NCBI GenBank assembly: GCA_958298945.1
Contig: OY282609.1
Coordinates: forward strand, 33,329,212-33,393,211
DNA from: Atherix ibis
Taxonomy: Eukaryota; Arthropoda; Insecta; Diptera; Athericidae
DNA length: 64,000 nt
Direction: 5' to 3'
Part shown: piece by piece, positions 10,900-21,415 of the stretch
Layout: every line of letters begins with the position of its first letter
Position numbering within the stretch: the stretch's first letter is position 1
Made by a program: the position numbers and the translations under genes
The notes under the pieces: generated by a model
What the model saw: the letters and a program-made list of their open reading frames with translations, nothing else
The model's database searches: none
What the model was told of the DNA's origin: nothing

Positions 10900-11690
10900 A
10901 GGAATATTTATGTGTGACGCGCTGGACAAACTGCCGATGCAAAAAGGATTAACTTTGGTTGATTTTGCAGACGATATTGAATATTACCGAAGCTGTACTA
11001 GTAACCACCAGGAAAGTAAAGGAGTTTATTACTCTTATCATTGGTGACTGCAATATTAACTAACAGCCATCGATTCGATATCTGGGATTTCAGATAGATC
11101 TGAGAATTGCTGCTGAAAAGGTAAGTTAAGTTCCGAATGCATCAGCAAGGAACATGCCTAACCTTGAACAGTCCAGACAGAGCCTACGCAGGGTTCTATT
11201 CAAAATTATCAGCTCTATGATATTGTACAAAGCCTCTATTTTTACGAAAGCTATGGGGCGAAGGAAACGTACAACCGTCAGGTGATGACGGCATATAGTC
11301 GAAAAATACTTCGATTCTCAAGGGCATTGCATAACCCTGTCTGTGTTACAGCCAATCCAGATTTTGACGGATCAAAAGAGCTCGATTGGCGATAAATCTC
11401 CCTCGGATGAAAATATACAATCGACGAGGGATAGAAATAAAATCACTCAGCTCACCGTCAGCAGAGATGAAAGAAATGGGACAGTGGTGATATAGCACGG
11501 ACATTGGGATTTATCGATTAAAGGAAGATGGATGTATCTTTTAATTCCTGGTATAGCCATGTCACTACATGGCCCAGACCATGTATTCTTCAACTGTTCG
11601 CGCTTTAACGGACAAAGGAAGGAAGTGAAGAGAATTGTCGGTGTACAACGACTTTAGATGATTTCGCCTCATCCTTGTAAAAAAACCTGA
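10900..11690 (+). pseudogene. R1-like LINE, RT and C-terminal remnant
   Basis: At 10950-10975 the frame reads LVDFADDIE, the RT catalytic motif C (FADD). Near 11080 is YLGFQIDL-like sequence. From 11130 to 11260 is a thumb-like stretch with ILYKASIFTKAMGRRK. Near 11500-11610 come GRWMYLLIPGI (normally GRWTYxLIPxI) and GPDHVFFNCSRF (normally EHVFFxCPRF, the zinc-knuckle end). This order is characteristic of R1-clade ORF2. Stops and frame changes interrupt it throughout, so it is not functional. Confidence 0.8.
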
Positions 11691-11742
11691 AACTATTTTA
11701 GAAAGTCTCCGCTATTTTATTCGAAAAAATATAAAATATAAA

Positions 11743-11847
11743 AGTTTTCCTCGTAACTTAGTTTTATTTCTCATTATAAAATCGAAACAAACGTTGTCCA
11801 ATAGCATCCTTGCGCGTGCCAGTTCCAACTAAGTTACGAGGAAAACT
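11743..11847. repeat. 21-bp perfect inverted repeat, hairpin or MITE-like
   Basis: AGTTTTCCTCGTAACTTAGTT (less its last base) at 11743-11763 is exactly repeated as reverse complement at 11827-11847, spaced by about 63 bp. No coding sequence lies within. It could be a small non-autonomous foldback element; the full ends were not determined. Confidence 0.85.
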
Positions 11848-12039
11848 AAGTTTTTACATTGACATTTACGGCAAATAATGAAGAAAAGTTTGAATATTAG
11901 TGTGGAGACTATCAGGTCATTGACAAAATGAAGTTCCTACTAGGAAGATGTAGATCCAAAAAAGTTTCCAGTTTGGTTCGAAATTAAGTAATTTTACAAT
12001 ACAAAATAAACCGAAATAAATTCTTTGTTTTTATGTTCG

Positions 12040-12545
12040 GTTTCTGAGATATTATCAGCATTTTAAGGAAATCGATTGGTGATTAGTTGGTGAGGAACAG
12101 TCAGACATTTTTAAATATTCTAGAGCACCGCTAATTAATAAATATGCCACAAATGTGGCGCTGAACTTTTTACAAGCCGATATTTCTATAGGAATATCGT
12201 TGAGGTATCCCATCATTGGACGATTCGCAAATGGTTTCGAGGGCCAAGAGACTGTCTGTAAAAATGGATGCATTGTTACTCACTTGAAGATTTATAGCCT
12301 TCTTTAAAATGAGAAGGAGGTGTTTTAAGTGGAAAAATATGACCATCAACAACTGCATTCGTGACAAATAGAACTGAATTATTAAGACTACCCAATAGTT
12401 CTTGGAAGAGTTGCCTAAAGCTTGCTGGATTGGGGTTTGCCTTCATGCACCTATGAAGTAACGGAGATACTCCAACTTTGGTCTCATCCCAGTGCGGATG
12501 TGGATTCTAGTCCGGATTGGAAATTCAAAAGTCAAAAAAAAATTA
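12040..12545 (-). pseudogene. RNase-H LINE fragment, minus strand
   Basis: Minus-strand reading: RCMKANPNPASFRQLFQELL (12470-12410), aligned with RYSKANTDLSSYRKLFLEPL of the 54.3-kb copy. It continues SVLFVTNAVVDGH, then AINLQVSNNASIFTDSLLALE (12300-12230) and TICESSNDGI. The SIFTDSLxALExI stretch is the central RNase H motif around the second and third acidic residues. Frameshifts occur. The same element family occurs at 7.6, 35.5, 42-43, 53-55 and 56.6 kb. Confidence 0.8.
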
Positions 12546-12569
12546 TGAATCTCCTGCACACTCTCACTG

Positions 12570-13385
12570 AAGTGACAAACTAGCACCATCTACTGACCAA
12601 ATGGCATTCTACGTCTTTGGCCATTTGTATACAAATAGATTGGGTGAAATACCATCACCCTAAAGACTTTTTTTTTTTAGAGAATTAAGCAATATTCCTT
12701 GCTCACAGAAGCACCTGTCTTTATCGGGAAAAACTGAACAAAGTAAACTGATTTACAGCCTCATCTGAATTGAATGTCTTTTGAAGTGGAAGTCTACCGG
12801 GGTAAGGTCATTCGAGCATAATCTTTCTCTAACGAATGTCTGCATATGATATGTTATTTTTAATAATTCGTATTATTGCAAATATTAAATATTGATCCAC
12901 TGGCTGCGCAAAATAAAAATTAATTAAAACTATCAAGACAAATCTTTAAAAATCACATTATACTCAAATGTTAGCATGTCTTTCAATTTGTTTTATGGCA
13001 GTCGAGCTACTTTAGTCGACTGAATTTTGGTAATCATATGGTACAATAATACTTTTATGTACTATCAAAAAAAAAAGTCTTTCTAGTTGGTAAAATTTAT
13101 TTTTTTTAAATTTTCCGTTTTTATTTTCTATCTAACACTCCAAAATGTTCATTGTTCTATGATTTGAGCAGAAGCACAATTTGATAATGTTTGAATACAA
13201 ATAGTAATTGTATCAGAATAAATTCGCCGTATTGAAAAATGTGTTTTCTAAACTTTTAATTATTATTCAAAAATTGTGGCTCAAGATCTTGTAAAACTAT
13301 TTACTTCACACGAGGACCTGGTAAATAGACCACATTTTATTAAAATTGAAGCAGGATCGACTACTTCCTCTGCCCATATGCCTTC
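12570..13385. other. AT-rich DNA with a LINE-tail scrap
   Basis: Near 12609-12645, GCCATTTGTATACAAATAGATT resembles the FVIRRQ-encoding LINE tail seen at 8365 and 54815 (shared core ATTCGTAGACAAATAGA). The rest shows no recognisable feature. Confidence 0.45.
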
Positions 13386-14376
13386 CGACAAGAAGTAGTT
13401 ACCCGTTCCCATATTGTACACATGAGAACTGAAGAAAGTGCTGATTTACAAGCAAGCAGTTTTGAAAAGACCAGAACAAGTGGAAGTCTGACGGCGCAAG
13501 GTCAGGCAAGTATGGTGGGTGTGGCAATACATCCCATCCAAGCTCCAAATTTTTTTTTGCTGGGTGATCAAACGTGTGTGGTGTTTTGCGTGGTCGTGAT
13601 GGAACATAACCTCTTTACGATTAACGAGCTACGGACGTTACTGTATGATGTAATCGGTCAAAATGTGCAATTGCCGACAGTAGGCTTCTGAATTTATGGT
13701 TTTGTTCCTTGGTAGATGCTCAAAAAACACCACCACATTGAGAGCATAACCTTCCTCTCAAAAATTTTCTTTTTCGATGTCGTTTGCCGGCCATCATCAC
13801 TTTAATGTAAACGATCCTCTTCTATCACCATTTATTGTAAACGATCCAAAGCTATCAATCGCTTCAAAAAAAGATCAGTTTCCTCACGTTTAATAGGCAT
13901 ATTGCAGATGTGGAACCTGAGTTCATAAGGAATCCAAATATCGAACTGGCTTATATATCCCAGCTTCTGCAGGTGCTCATGAACGGTTGAATGATGGATG
14001 TTCATTGTTTCAAAAGTTGCTTTAACTCAATTAATACCTTTTATTGTATTTTGTCCTCATCAAACTCTGTTGGCTTCCCTGACCGGGGAGTGTCATTCAG
14101 ATCAAAGTCCCCAGTACGGAATTTTGTGAACCATTCTTGGCGGCACTAACGTTCTTTTAGAGCATTGTCACCGTAAAAACTTTACTCAACTTTTCACAAG
14201 CTTGACACGCAAGTGAATAAACAATAAAATACGAGTACTCGTAGGTGCAAAAAAGCAACGTTTGGTCTTCCATCTTCCACTTGTTACAAAATCCGTAATA
14301 AATAAAAAAAAACAAATCATTTTCTTTAAAACGAATCGAAAACTATCAGCTATTAAAATGACATAACAATAATATA

Positions 14377-14404
14377 TTGGGTTGGTGCAAAAGTTATGAC
14401 CGTT
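14377..14404. repeat. left terminal inverted repeat of mariner A
   Basis: TTGGGTTGGTGCAAAAGTTA... pairs with 15619-15646 at 26 of about 28 positions. It is preceded by the TA target duplication. Confidence 0.9.
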
Positions 14405-14451
14405 ATTTGCATATACAATTAAACATTTTTTTTTAGATTTGTATTATTTAT

Positions 14452-15471
14452 TTAATCAATTATATAATTTCCATCCGTTCTTATAACCTCCTCCCATCTT
14501 TCTATCAACTTATTAATACCATAAGTGTAAAATTCCTTGGATTTTGATGCGAAATATGTAGAAAGGGATGTTTTTACCTGCTCTATTGTATCAAATTTTT
14601 TATCATTTAAAATTTTTTGCAGTGATTGGAATAAATGGAAATCGGAAGGAGCAAGATCTGGAGAATACGATGGATGCTTGATAACGTCCCAATTCAGCTT
14701 GTATTGGGTCATTACAGGCACATGTGGTCGCGCGTTGTCGTGATGAAACACTACCCTTTTTCTGTTTACCAATTCTGGTCTATCCTTTTGAAGGGCGATG
14801 TTCAATTTGGATAATTGCTGACAATATCGTTCTGCTATAATTGTCTGATTGCGTTCCAAGAGTTCAAAATACACAATACCCTTGCAATCCCACCAAACAC
14901 AAAGCATAACTTTTTTTTGATGGATTTCGGCTTTCGAAGTTGTTAATGGGGCTTGTCCAAGTATAACCCAATGTCTTTTTCTTGTCACGTTGTTGTACGC
15001 AACCCATTTCTCATGTCCCGTTACCAAACGATGCAAAAAAGGTTCATGTTTTTCTCTCGCACTCAAAGCAACGCACATTGAAACACGATCCAATAAATTG
15101 GCAGCCGACAATTGATGAGGTATCCAAACGTCGTACCGCAAAACCATCCCCATACGCTTCAAATGCCTTAATACGATTGTATGGTTGACTCCCATCATCG
15201 ACGCGATCTCCCTGGTGGTAAGACGTGGATTGGTGTCAATTATGACTTTTAACTTGCCCTCATCAGACTTCAATGGCCGCCCGGTACGTGGTTTATCAAT
15301 TAGTGAAAAATCCCCAGATCGGAATTTTGTAAGCCATCTTTGTGCCTGCCGAACTTTGATGACATCTGTTCCATACACTTCGCAAATGTTTTTGGTTGCC
15401 ACACTCGCGGTATTGTCTTTACGGAATTCATAAAGTAAACAATGACGTAAATGCACTTTATCGACCGACAT
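14452..15471 (-). CDS. mariner transposase, intact frame, first catalytic Asp is His
   Basis: Encodes 339 residues (start MSVDKVHLRH; the family is usually about 345). Transposases of this family bind the terminal repeats and cut and paste the element at TA sites in the nucleus. Residues 1-110 hold two helix-turn-helix units with a GRP hook between (DKPRTGRPLKS near residue 60) and TTREIASMMGVNH. The linker WIPHQL (about 116) corresponds to the usual WVPHEL. The catalytic domain shows VTGHEKWVAYNN, where the family has GDEKW: codon CAT instead of GAT, so the first Asp is His. The second Asp lies in FHHDNARPH and the third in YSPDLAPSDFHLF. Only 31 residues separate Asp2 and Asp3, against 34 in mariner, so three codons are missing before NWDV. 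The C-terminus ELL-type KLIERWEEVIRTDGNYIID is normal. The start was chosen at the MSVDK Met, matching family N-termini. By family knowledge the D-to-H change should abolish cleavage; this protein could still bind ends. Confidence 0.95.
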   Translation of the reverse strand: MSVDKVHLRHCLLYEFRKDNTASVATKNICEVYGTDVIKVRQAQRWLTKFRSGDFSLIDKPRTGRPLKSDEGKLKVIIDTNPRLTTREIASMMGVNHTIVLRHLKRMGMVLRYDVWIPHQLSAANLLDRVSMCVALSAREKHEPFLHRLVTGHEKWVAYNNVTRKRHWVILGQAPLTTSKAEIHQKKVMLCVWWDCKGIVYFELLERNQTIIAERYCQQLSKLNIALQKDRPELVNRKRVVFHHDNARPHVPVMTQYKLNWDVIKHPSYSPDLAPSDFHLFQSLQKILNDKKFDTIEQVKTSLSTYFASKSKEFYTYGINKLIERWEEVIRTDGNYIID

Positions 15472-15618
15472 TTTGAAACAATAGAGTCACTGTACTCTGA
15501 CCAGGCCAAAACTGAATAGAAAGTTGAGGGAAAGCATCCTTTATATAATGCAATCATTTACAAGAAGCTACTATTCATCATTTCTAAAGAAAAAATTTTT
15601 TTACCTAGGATCATAAAA

Positions 15619-15646
15619 AACGGGCATAACTTTAGCACCAACCCAA
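15619..15646. repeat. right terminal inverted repeat of mariner A
   Basis: ...TAACTTTAGCACCAACCCAA, followed by TA. Inverted complement of the left end. Confidence 0.9.
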
Positions 15647-15729
15647 TAGATGCGAATAAGTCTAGTACTTACATTTTAAAAATAAACAATCGCCATCTGT
15701 TGCGAAAGTGCGTCATGACTCGATATTAT

Positions 15730-16865
15730 TTACATTTCGTATTAAAATGCTTTTCATATAAATATTTTTAATTATAATAATTTATGTTTTATGATTTTCA
15801 TTTTAATACGGTAACTCGAATCTTTACATTAGAAGTTTTTATATTTATTTCTAAATTATTCAAATTGAATTTTTTTTAAAAGGAAAATTTTATTACTAAT
15901 ACGTGGTTTATGACAGAACTGCAAGGATGACGGTAGGCAAATCTTTTCATTTTGAGGAGACATTTTTACTGTAGAACTGTATGGCACCAACACTGACTGA
16001 CATTGATTTTAAATAACATAGAACATGAAAACTTGCAATTTTCCATTTCCTTATTCGATCAAAAGTAAAATGTCTAATCGTATTTATTTTAGGTCAAACT
16101 ATTCGATATACTTGCATGTACACACACTCAGAGGAGTACATGTGAACATGCAATTGCATCGTGACTTTTTATTTTTTTGCTCATTTCTGATGATAGATTG
16201 GGGCTCATTTCTAATATATTGTATTTATTTTTACTACAAACAAGCTAAAGAATTTTTTTTTTAAAACGTAACGCTGAAATTGTAATAAATAAAATTACCG
16301 ATTTCGACTAAATAATTAATAGTTAATAAATTCAACATGGCTCGGATAAATTATGATATAATAAATTAATTCTAAGTAAATGTGTAAAATTTCCCTGCTG
16401 TTATGGAATATGTTCGTATATAGTTAAAGGATAAAAAATTCTAATTAATTAATTGTTTTTGCACTGCAGCAGTTATACGTCGATTATGGAAAATTATGCT
16501 TAGTTGGAATGATGAAGCATATACAATAATTACAAGTGTGGCCCTTTAGGTCCTCGATACGATATCAGCTATAAAATTCATTGTACACTCGTATAATAGT
16601 CGTAAATTTTATAGTTGATTACAGTCAATTTTATGAGGACTATGAACATTCCAAATCAATTTCTTTTTTTTTAGCCTTGTGAACTAACTCAAGGGATATA
16701 CTTTTACTCATAGGTACACCTACGAATAATATGCGTGAATAGAAGAATTTGTTAATTTTCATTGTGCCTTTTGCGTTGTAAAATTGAATGTAAAATCATC
16801 AATATTAATGAATATTTTTTTCTCCAAATTATTGCGTTGTAATTTTTATTGAAATTTTTTTAGGC
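15730..16865. other. AT-rich DNA, no gene recognised
   Basis: Low-complexity A/T runs. The 79-codon open frame at 16025-16264 shows no motif and its composition is that of the flanks. No repeat was noticed. Confidence 0.55.
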
Positions 16866-16868
16866 ATA

Positions 16869-18071
16869 CGATGTCTGTTCTTTTTTTTTATTTCCGCGGA
16901 TTAAGCATATTCGATTTTCGATTTTTTGTGTGGCGTTATGTTGGTACTCATATCTCTCAAGTTCAACCATTTTGAATGTTCAGTTATTTGTTGACAGCTG
17001 CTTTGCTTGCACGTGTTTTGGCTCGTCTTCGATTTTTGCCTATTCCAAAAAATGGATCAAAGAATTTGTATTAAATTTTCTTTGAAAAACAAAATTAATT
17101 GCGCGGACGCATTGCGAATGTTGACTGTGGCATATGGTGAAGCTACCTTGGATCGAATCAACGTTTATCGGTGGTATAAAATGTTCTCGGAGGGCCGAGA
17201 AGATATGAATGACGAAAAGCGTGCCGGACGCCCGAGCACGTCAACAACAGACGAGAACATTGATGAAGTGAAGAAAATAGTATTGGCCAATCGTCGAATC
17301 ACCGTTAGAGAAGTTGCTGAGGACTTAAACATATCGATTGGCTCGTGCCATTTTACCAATGATTTGGGCGTGAGACGTGTCGCCGCAAAATTCGTACCAA
17401 AATTGCTCAATTTCGACCAAAAACAGAATCGCTTTAAGGAGCTGTTGGACTTTGTCCATGGAGACCCAAATTTGCTCCAGTTTTTAAAATTTCGTTTATG
17501 GTTGTGACGAGCTGCCGCACGAGCCAAGACCGAAAAAAGCGCGCCAAGTTCGGTCGAATGTGAAGGTTTTGCTTACAGTTTTCTTCGATTGCAGGAGCGT
17601 GCTGCATCATGAGTTCTTGCCACAGGGTAGAACGGTCAATAAGGAATATTATCTGCAAGTTATGCGCAAGTTGCGCAAAGCAATCCGCCAGAAACGCCCG
17701 GATTTGTGTAAGAACAAAAATTGGCTTTTGCCATTTTTGGCCAAAAACAATACACTAATAATGCCGCAGCCATCGTATTCCCCAGATCTGGCCCCCTGTG
17801 ACTTTTTCTTGTTCCCAAAACTGAAGAGCCCTATGAAAGGACGACGCTACGCAACGATTGAGGAGATAAAGACGGCATCGAAGGAGGAGCTGGACAAGAT
17901 CACACAAAATGATTTTTTGAAGTGCTTCGAGGATTGGAAAAAACGTTTGCACAAGTGTGTAATACACATATCTGGTGGGGATTATTTTGAAGGGGACAAA
18001 ATAGATATGCATGAATAAATAAATAATTTTTGAAAAACACAAAATTCGCGATACTTTTTGAACAGACCAAG
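16869..18071 (+). mobile_element. SETMAR-type mariner (mariner C) with both ends
   Basis: The left end CGATGTCTGTTC at 16869 follows TA (16867-16868). The right end GCGATACTTTTTGAACAGAC... at 18049-18071 is followed by TA (18072-18073). The left terminal repeat is damaged: the segment that should read CAAAAAGTATCGCGAATTT has collapsed to a T run, as shown by comparison with the foldback copy at 58408. Total 1.2 kb. The interior is a deleted transposase gene, described separately. Confidence 0.85.
17052..18018 (+). pseudogene. mariner C transposase, both catalytic Asp segments deleted
   Basis: The start MDQRICIKFSLKNKI at 17052 opens a helix-turn-helix domain with VYRWYKMFSEGRED, a GRP hook (KRAGRPSTSTTDENI) and VREVAEDLNISIGSCH. 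The frame runs to VHGDPNLLQF at about 17485. The segment that should carry the first catalytic Asp (TGDETW) is absent, and a frameshift follows. Reading resumes as LPHEPRPKKARQVRSNVKV (17512-17570), then VFFDCRSVLHHEFLPQGRTV, and continues to DLCKNKNWLLPFLAKN. At that point the HHDNAPAH segment with the second Asp has been deleted. The third Asp survives in YSPDLAPCDFFLFP. The end ISGGDYFEGDKID is typical of this mariner branch, the same branch as the transposase part of primate SETMAR. It cannot be active. Confidence 0.9.
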
Positions 18072-18309
18072 TATTCTTGCGAATACATTTTATTTTAGGC
18101 ATATTCTTACGAAAACAAGGATTTGCCGTTGCATAAACGCACTTTTTATAATTTCATTCTAACAAAAAAAATTGTCATCTGCATCATCTCCTGAGAGAAG
18201 AGATTATTGCGCAGAAGTATTTTTCGATATTTGCAAGACTTTTTATCGTATGTGGGACATTCTGGGCCTTTCTTCTACAAACTGTCTCATAATAAATTTG
18301 GATCTCTCC

Positions 18310-18475
18310 CACTTATTGCCAAGGAGCTGTTAATATAGTATCCTCAGTAAAGAATAGGATTTACCCTATTTTAACTGGAGTCCCACGAGGCTATATTCTT
18401 GGTCCCATTTTATATAATCAATATTTATACTCATTGCCAGATCATCGTTAGCAGTTATGAATATGATAGCGCGCA
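18310..18475 (+). pseudogene. LINE reverse transcriptase fragment
   Basis: One frame reads YPILTGVPRGYILGPILYN then QYLYSLPDHR (18362-18450), which is RT motif B of a Jockey-like LINE (GVPQGSxLGPxLYNxY). Nothing readable was found on either side beyond a few tens of bases. Confidence 0.7.
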
Positions 18476-18569
18476 CATATCCCGATGAATACTTGAGAAC
18501 ATGAAAAAATCCTTAATCTCTTATTCTAGGGTATAGTCCTGAAAAGTCAGGGAATTACCGTAGGACCAT

Positions 18570-18640
18570 GCCTCAATGGGATTCGAACCCACGACACCTT
18601 GGAAGGTACTCCAGTATGCTTACGACTATGCTACAGAACC
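18570..18640 (-). ncRNA. tRNA-like unit, probable tRNA-derived SINE or tRNA pseudogene
   Basis: On the minus strand TAGCATAGTCGT fits the pol III A-box and GGTTCGAATCC is a perfect B-box. The start-to-start spacing is 44 nt, as in real tRNAs. The T-arm forms five pairs (GTGGG with CCCAT, one G-U). The acceptor and anticodon stems pair poorly, so it is unlikely to be a working tRNA. The 3' side (GGCATGGTCCTACGG) is not a normal tRNA end, which favours a SINE. No second full copy is in the window. Confidence 0.5.
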
Positions 18641-18659
18641 AGCAAAAAAATACTATCTC

Positions 18660-19525
18660 TTAGGTTGAAGCAATACATTTCCCAGAAGATACAACCGAAC
18701 TTAAATCGTTTATTAACTCCTAACAAAAATAGTTTGACAACTAATTCGTATTCCTTTTATTTAATTTTAAATTTTGGCATATAAAATATAAAATTTTGTG
18801 TATTTTATTAAAATCTCTTATCAATCACGAATCAATCGAACTAAAAAGTTCAATTTGATTTGGTTTCGAAAAATTTGTCGATGATATTATGGAACGAAAA
18901 ATAAATACGAAAATAACATTGATAGGCTACACGCTTAGTTAAGAGCAGCCAGAAATCTTAATATTGCCTCTTTATAGCGTAATCCCCATTCAGACAAGAA
19001 AACAAACATTTCGCTGATAATACACATACACGTATGGTATGCTCCAAATAATGAGCTTTTATATTAAAACACATTCGAGAATATATTTTATCAACATGAG
19101 TCTATATATACATTAAATGCAAACATCTCCAAATAAAATTTCAATCTTGAACTGTGACCTTTCTGACAATTCTCTTATGTAAATTTTATCAGTGCCACTT
19201 GTTATAATTTTGTACTTAATCATTAATTTCTTCTTTAGTTATTGATATTATAAACATGGATTTTCTTAAAAGAATATTTCCTTCACTTTTTCTTTAAATT
19301 AACACAATTTCTATTGAATTATCTCGAACAATACATCTAAATTAAGTGAATACTATAACAAAAAGGGCAATAGCACAGTTCAATCGATGGAATTGTAAAT
19401 AATTACATTAAAAAATTGTATGGAATTTTCATATTTACACAATAATAATAATGCAATCATTTCCCTATTAATGTCTTCAATACATTTTTCTATATAATAT
19501 ATATTATTGCTGTTGTATGTCTGTC
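18660..19525. other. AT-rich DNA, no gene recognised
   Basis: No motif or strong repeat was seen. Confidence 0.55.
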
Positions 19526-19526
19526 C

Positions 19527-19593
19527 AGATGGCGCTGTTTGCAAACTACAGAACGGTAGTGTAGCAAACTACTTACTAATAGATGGCGCTGTT
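19527..19593. repeat. short direct repeats AGATGGCGCTGTT
   Basis: AGATGGCGCTGTT occurs at 19527-19539 and 19581-19593, and GCAAACTAC occurs twice between them (19542 and 19564). The arrangement could be a footprint or a small duplicated unit. No function was recognised. Confidence 0.7.
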
Positions 19594-19747
19594 GGAATAC
19601 TTTTTATTCCAAAAAACTTTTTAGTATAGAATGTTAGTTTGAACTGTAATTTGTTTTTTAAAAAAAGTAGTTAACGGTGCGTTTTCAGTGCAACATTTTG
19701 CACAGAAATTTTTCCTATGATCATACAAGTTTATAATTTAATTATAT

Positions 19748-20822
19748 CGGGAGAATTTTGGTTTTTAATGTTTTTATTTTATGACAGATCACGCGTGACA
19801 CGTGGCGTGTGTCAAAGTAAGTGGAAAGACTTTTAGCCGAACAACGCTTACAAATTTTTGAATTTTATTATAAAAATTTGTGTTCTATGAATAATGTGTT
19901 TCGCGCGCTTCGACCATTTAATGGTCGTTATAATTGATCTACTGAGCAAGCAATTCAAGCTATAGTGACAAAATTTCGCAGCAATTTTACGCTATTTGAC
20001 ATCAAACCACCCACCCGTGTGCGTAGAGTGCGTACAGAGGAAAATATTGCTACTGTAGCGTCCAGTGTTGGTGAAGACCAGGATTTGTCCATTCGTGTTC
20101 GTTCACAGCAATTGGGACTATGTGAAAGTTTTTACGCAAGGATCTTGGTATGTAAGCGTATAAAATACAGCTCGCGCAAGTACTGCAGCCGAACGACTTA
20201 CCAAAGCGTCGAATTTTCTGTGACTGGGCCCTTTTGAACAACTTGAGGAAAATCAGTTTTTTTACCAAAAAAATTACGATCAGCGACGAAGCACATTTCT
20301 GGTTGAATGGGTATGTGAATAAGTAAAATGTTCGCATTTGGTTTGATGAACAAGCACAGGCAAAAGAAGAACTGCCATTGAACATAGAAAATCGATGTTT
20401 TCAAACTTTTTTTTTGTTAAAAATACAATTATTGCATCTGGTCAACATGTGGTTTAAACAAGATGGCACTACATGCTACACAGCATGTGAAACAATGGAC
20501 ATATTCAGAGATGGTGAATTGCCCGCCTAGATCGTGCGATTTGACGCCTTTGGGCTATTTTCTATGGGGCTACGTGAAGTCACTCATCTATGCCGATAAA
20601 ACAGCAGCCTTGGAAGACAACATTACACGTGTTATTAGCGAGATTCCCGTCGAGATGCTCGGAAAAGTGGTTCCGAATTGGACCTTGCGAATGGATCACT
20701 TAAAACGTAGTCTGTGGGCAACATTTACGTAAAATAATCTTGAAAAAGTAAATAGTAAGCATTGATTTATCGATTCATATAGACTTTTGGAAATTCGAAA
20801 AACGCTTAAAAAATCACAGGTT
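19748..20822 (+). pseudogene. DDE transposon (copy b), longest copy, inactive
   Basis: After a terminal region with GACAGATCACGCGTGA (19783), the transposase starts near 19829: LLAEQRLQIFEFYYKN, then MNNVFRALRPFNGRYN, FRSNFTLFDIKPPTRVRR and VRTEENIATVASSV, then LSIRVRSQQLGL. Frameshifts follow. The first catalytic motif ISDEAHFWLNGYV (20277-20310) is intact. The second, MWFKQDGTTCYTA (20448-20482), keeps Asp. In the open frame 20463-20732 the third motif reads SCDLTPLGYFLW where other copies have PLDYF, so the third catalytic Asp is Gly (GGC). The C-terminus includes YVKSLIYADK and VISEIPVEMLGKVV. The right end AAAAAATCACAGGTTA at 20807-20822 resembles that of copy a. Confidence 0.85.
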
Positions 20823-20829
20823 AGTTGAA

Positions 20830-21412
20830 ATAATTGAACTTAAATATATAATTTGGAATATTTGATTGTCCTTAGAGTGCATTTTCAGTGCCATCATTTT
20901 TGACTGGTTATCACTAGTTATAAAATAATTACAGATTGAATCCATTAGATTCCCAAATGAAGGTCTTTATCGAAAATTGTCTATCGCGTAAGTTTTACTA
21001 TATTGATTTCCTATCAGACCACCAATATCGATTAGTAAATAATGTTTTGAATAAATAAACCATCACGAATATGCTGTGTACAAATACGACAACACAATCA
21101 ATTTGGACACGTTATTATCTAAAATTATAGTTTTTATTTTTTATGCAACTGACAAAACTATCACTTTATCTTAGTAATGGATTTCAATATTGGTAGTATT
21201 GGTAATGTCCATGTTAAATTCAACTTTTATAAGTTTTTGTATCAAGAGTATGTGATAAGTTCACCTCAATAATAGGTGTTTCTAAACAATGTTTACCACT
21301 AATAGAACTAATAAAATAAACAAAAATTAAAGTAAATGTTTTGAAAATTCAGAAAGAAAGTTTTCATTATCATTGCTTCATGGGTAAATATTAGTTAATT
21401 AAATTGATCAAT
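20830..21412. other. AT-rich DNA, no gene recognised
   Basis: A phrase TGCATTTTCAGTGCCA at 20878 resembles TGCGTTTTCAGTGCAA at 19678, flanking DDE copy b on both sides. Otherwise nothing was recognised. Confidence 0.5.
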
Positions 21413-21415
21413 ATA

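Larger units (their letters stand above)
14377..15646 (-). mobile_element. mariner element (mariner A), complete ends, 1270 bp
   Basis: The left end is TTGGGTTGGTGCAAAAGTTA at 14377. The right end, in reverse complement, is TTGGGTTGGTGCTAAAGTTA, ending at 15646. The terminal inverted repeats are about 28 bp with two mismatches. TA dinucleotides flank both sides (14375-14376, 15647-15648), the standard mariner target duplication. The size (1.27 kb) fits a full-length mariner and the single ORF is intact, so this is the youngest DNA transposon in the window. Confidence 0.95.
13390..15727 (-). mobile_element. old mariner (mariner B) split by a younger mariner
   Basis: Minus-strand pieces between about 14260 and 13420: GRPNVAFLHLRVLV-like start, then EWFTKFRTGDFDLNDTPRSG (14150-14090), KKIFERKVMLSMWW (13770-13730), FHHDHAKHHTRLI near 13600 and WDVLPHPPYLPDLAPSDFHL (13545-13490). 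The element contains many stops. The piece at 15650-15727, read in reverse (ATGACGCACTTTCGCAACAG...TTATTCGCATCTA), continues directly into 14374 and downward. The same uninterrupted order occurs in the related 5' end at 39047-39290 (GTGACGCATTTTCGTAACAA...ATCGCATCTATATTAATTATT). A younger mariner at 14377-15646 is therefore nested in this one. In the HHDNARPH motif the second Asp is retained (HHDHAKHH). Confidence 0.85.

Noticed and set aside
11743..11847. Bacterial-style intrinsic terminator
   Set aside because: The loop is too long and the context is eukaryotic transposon DNA.
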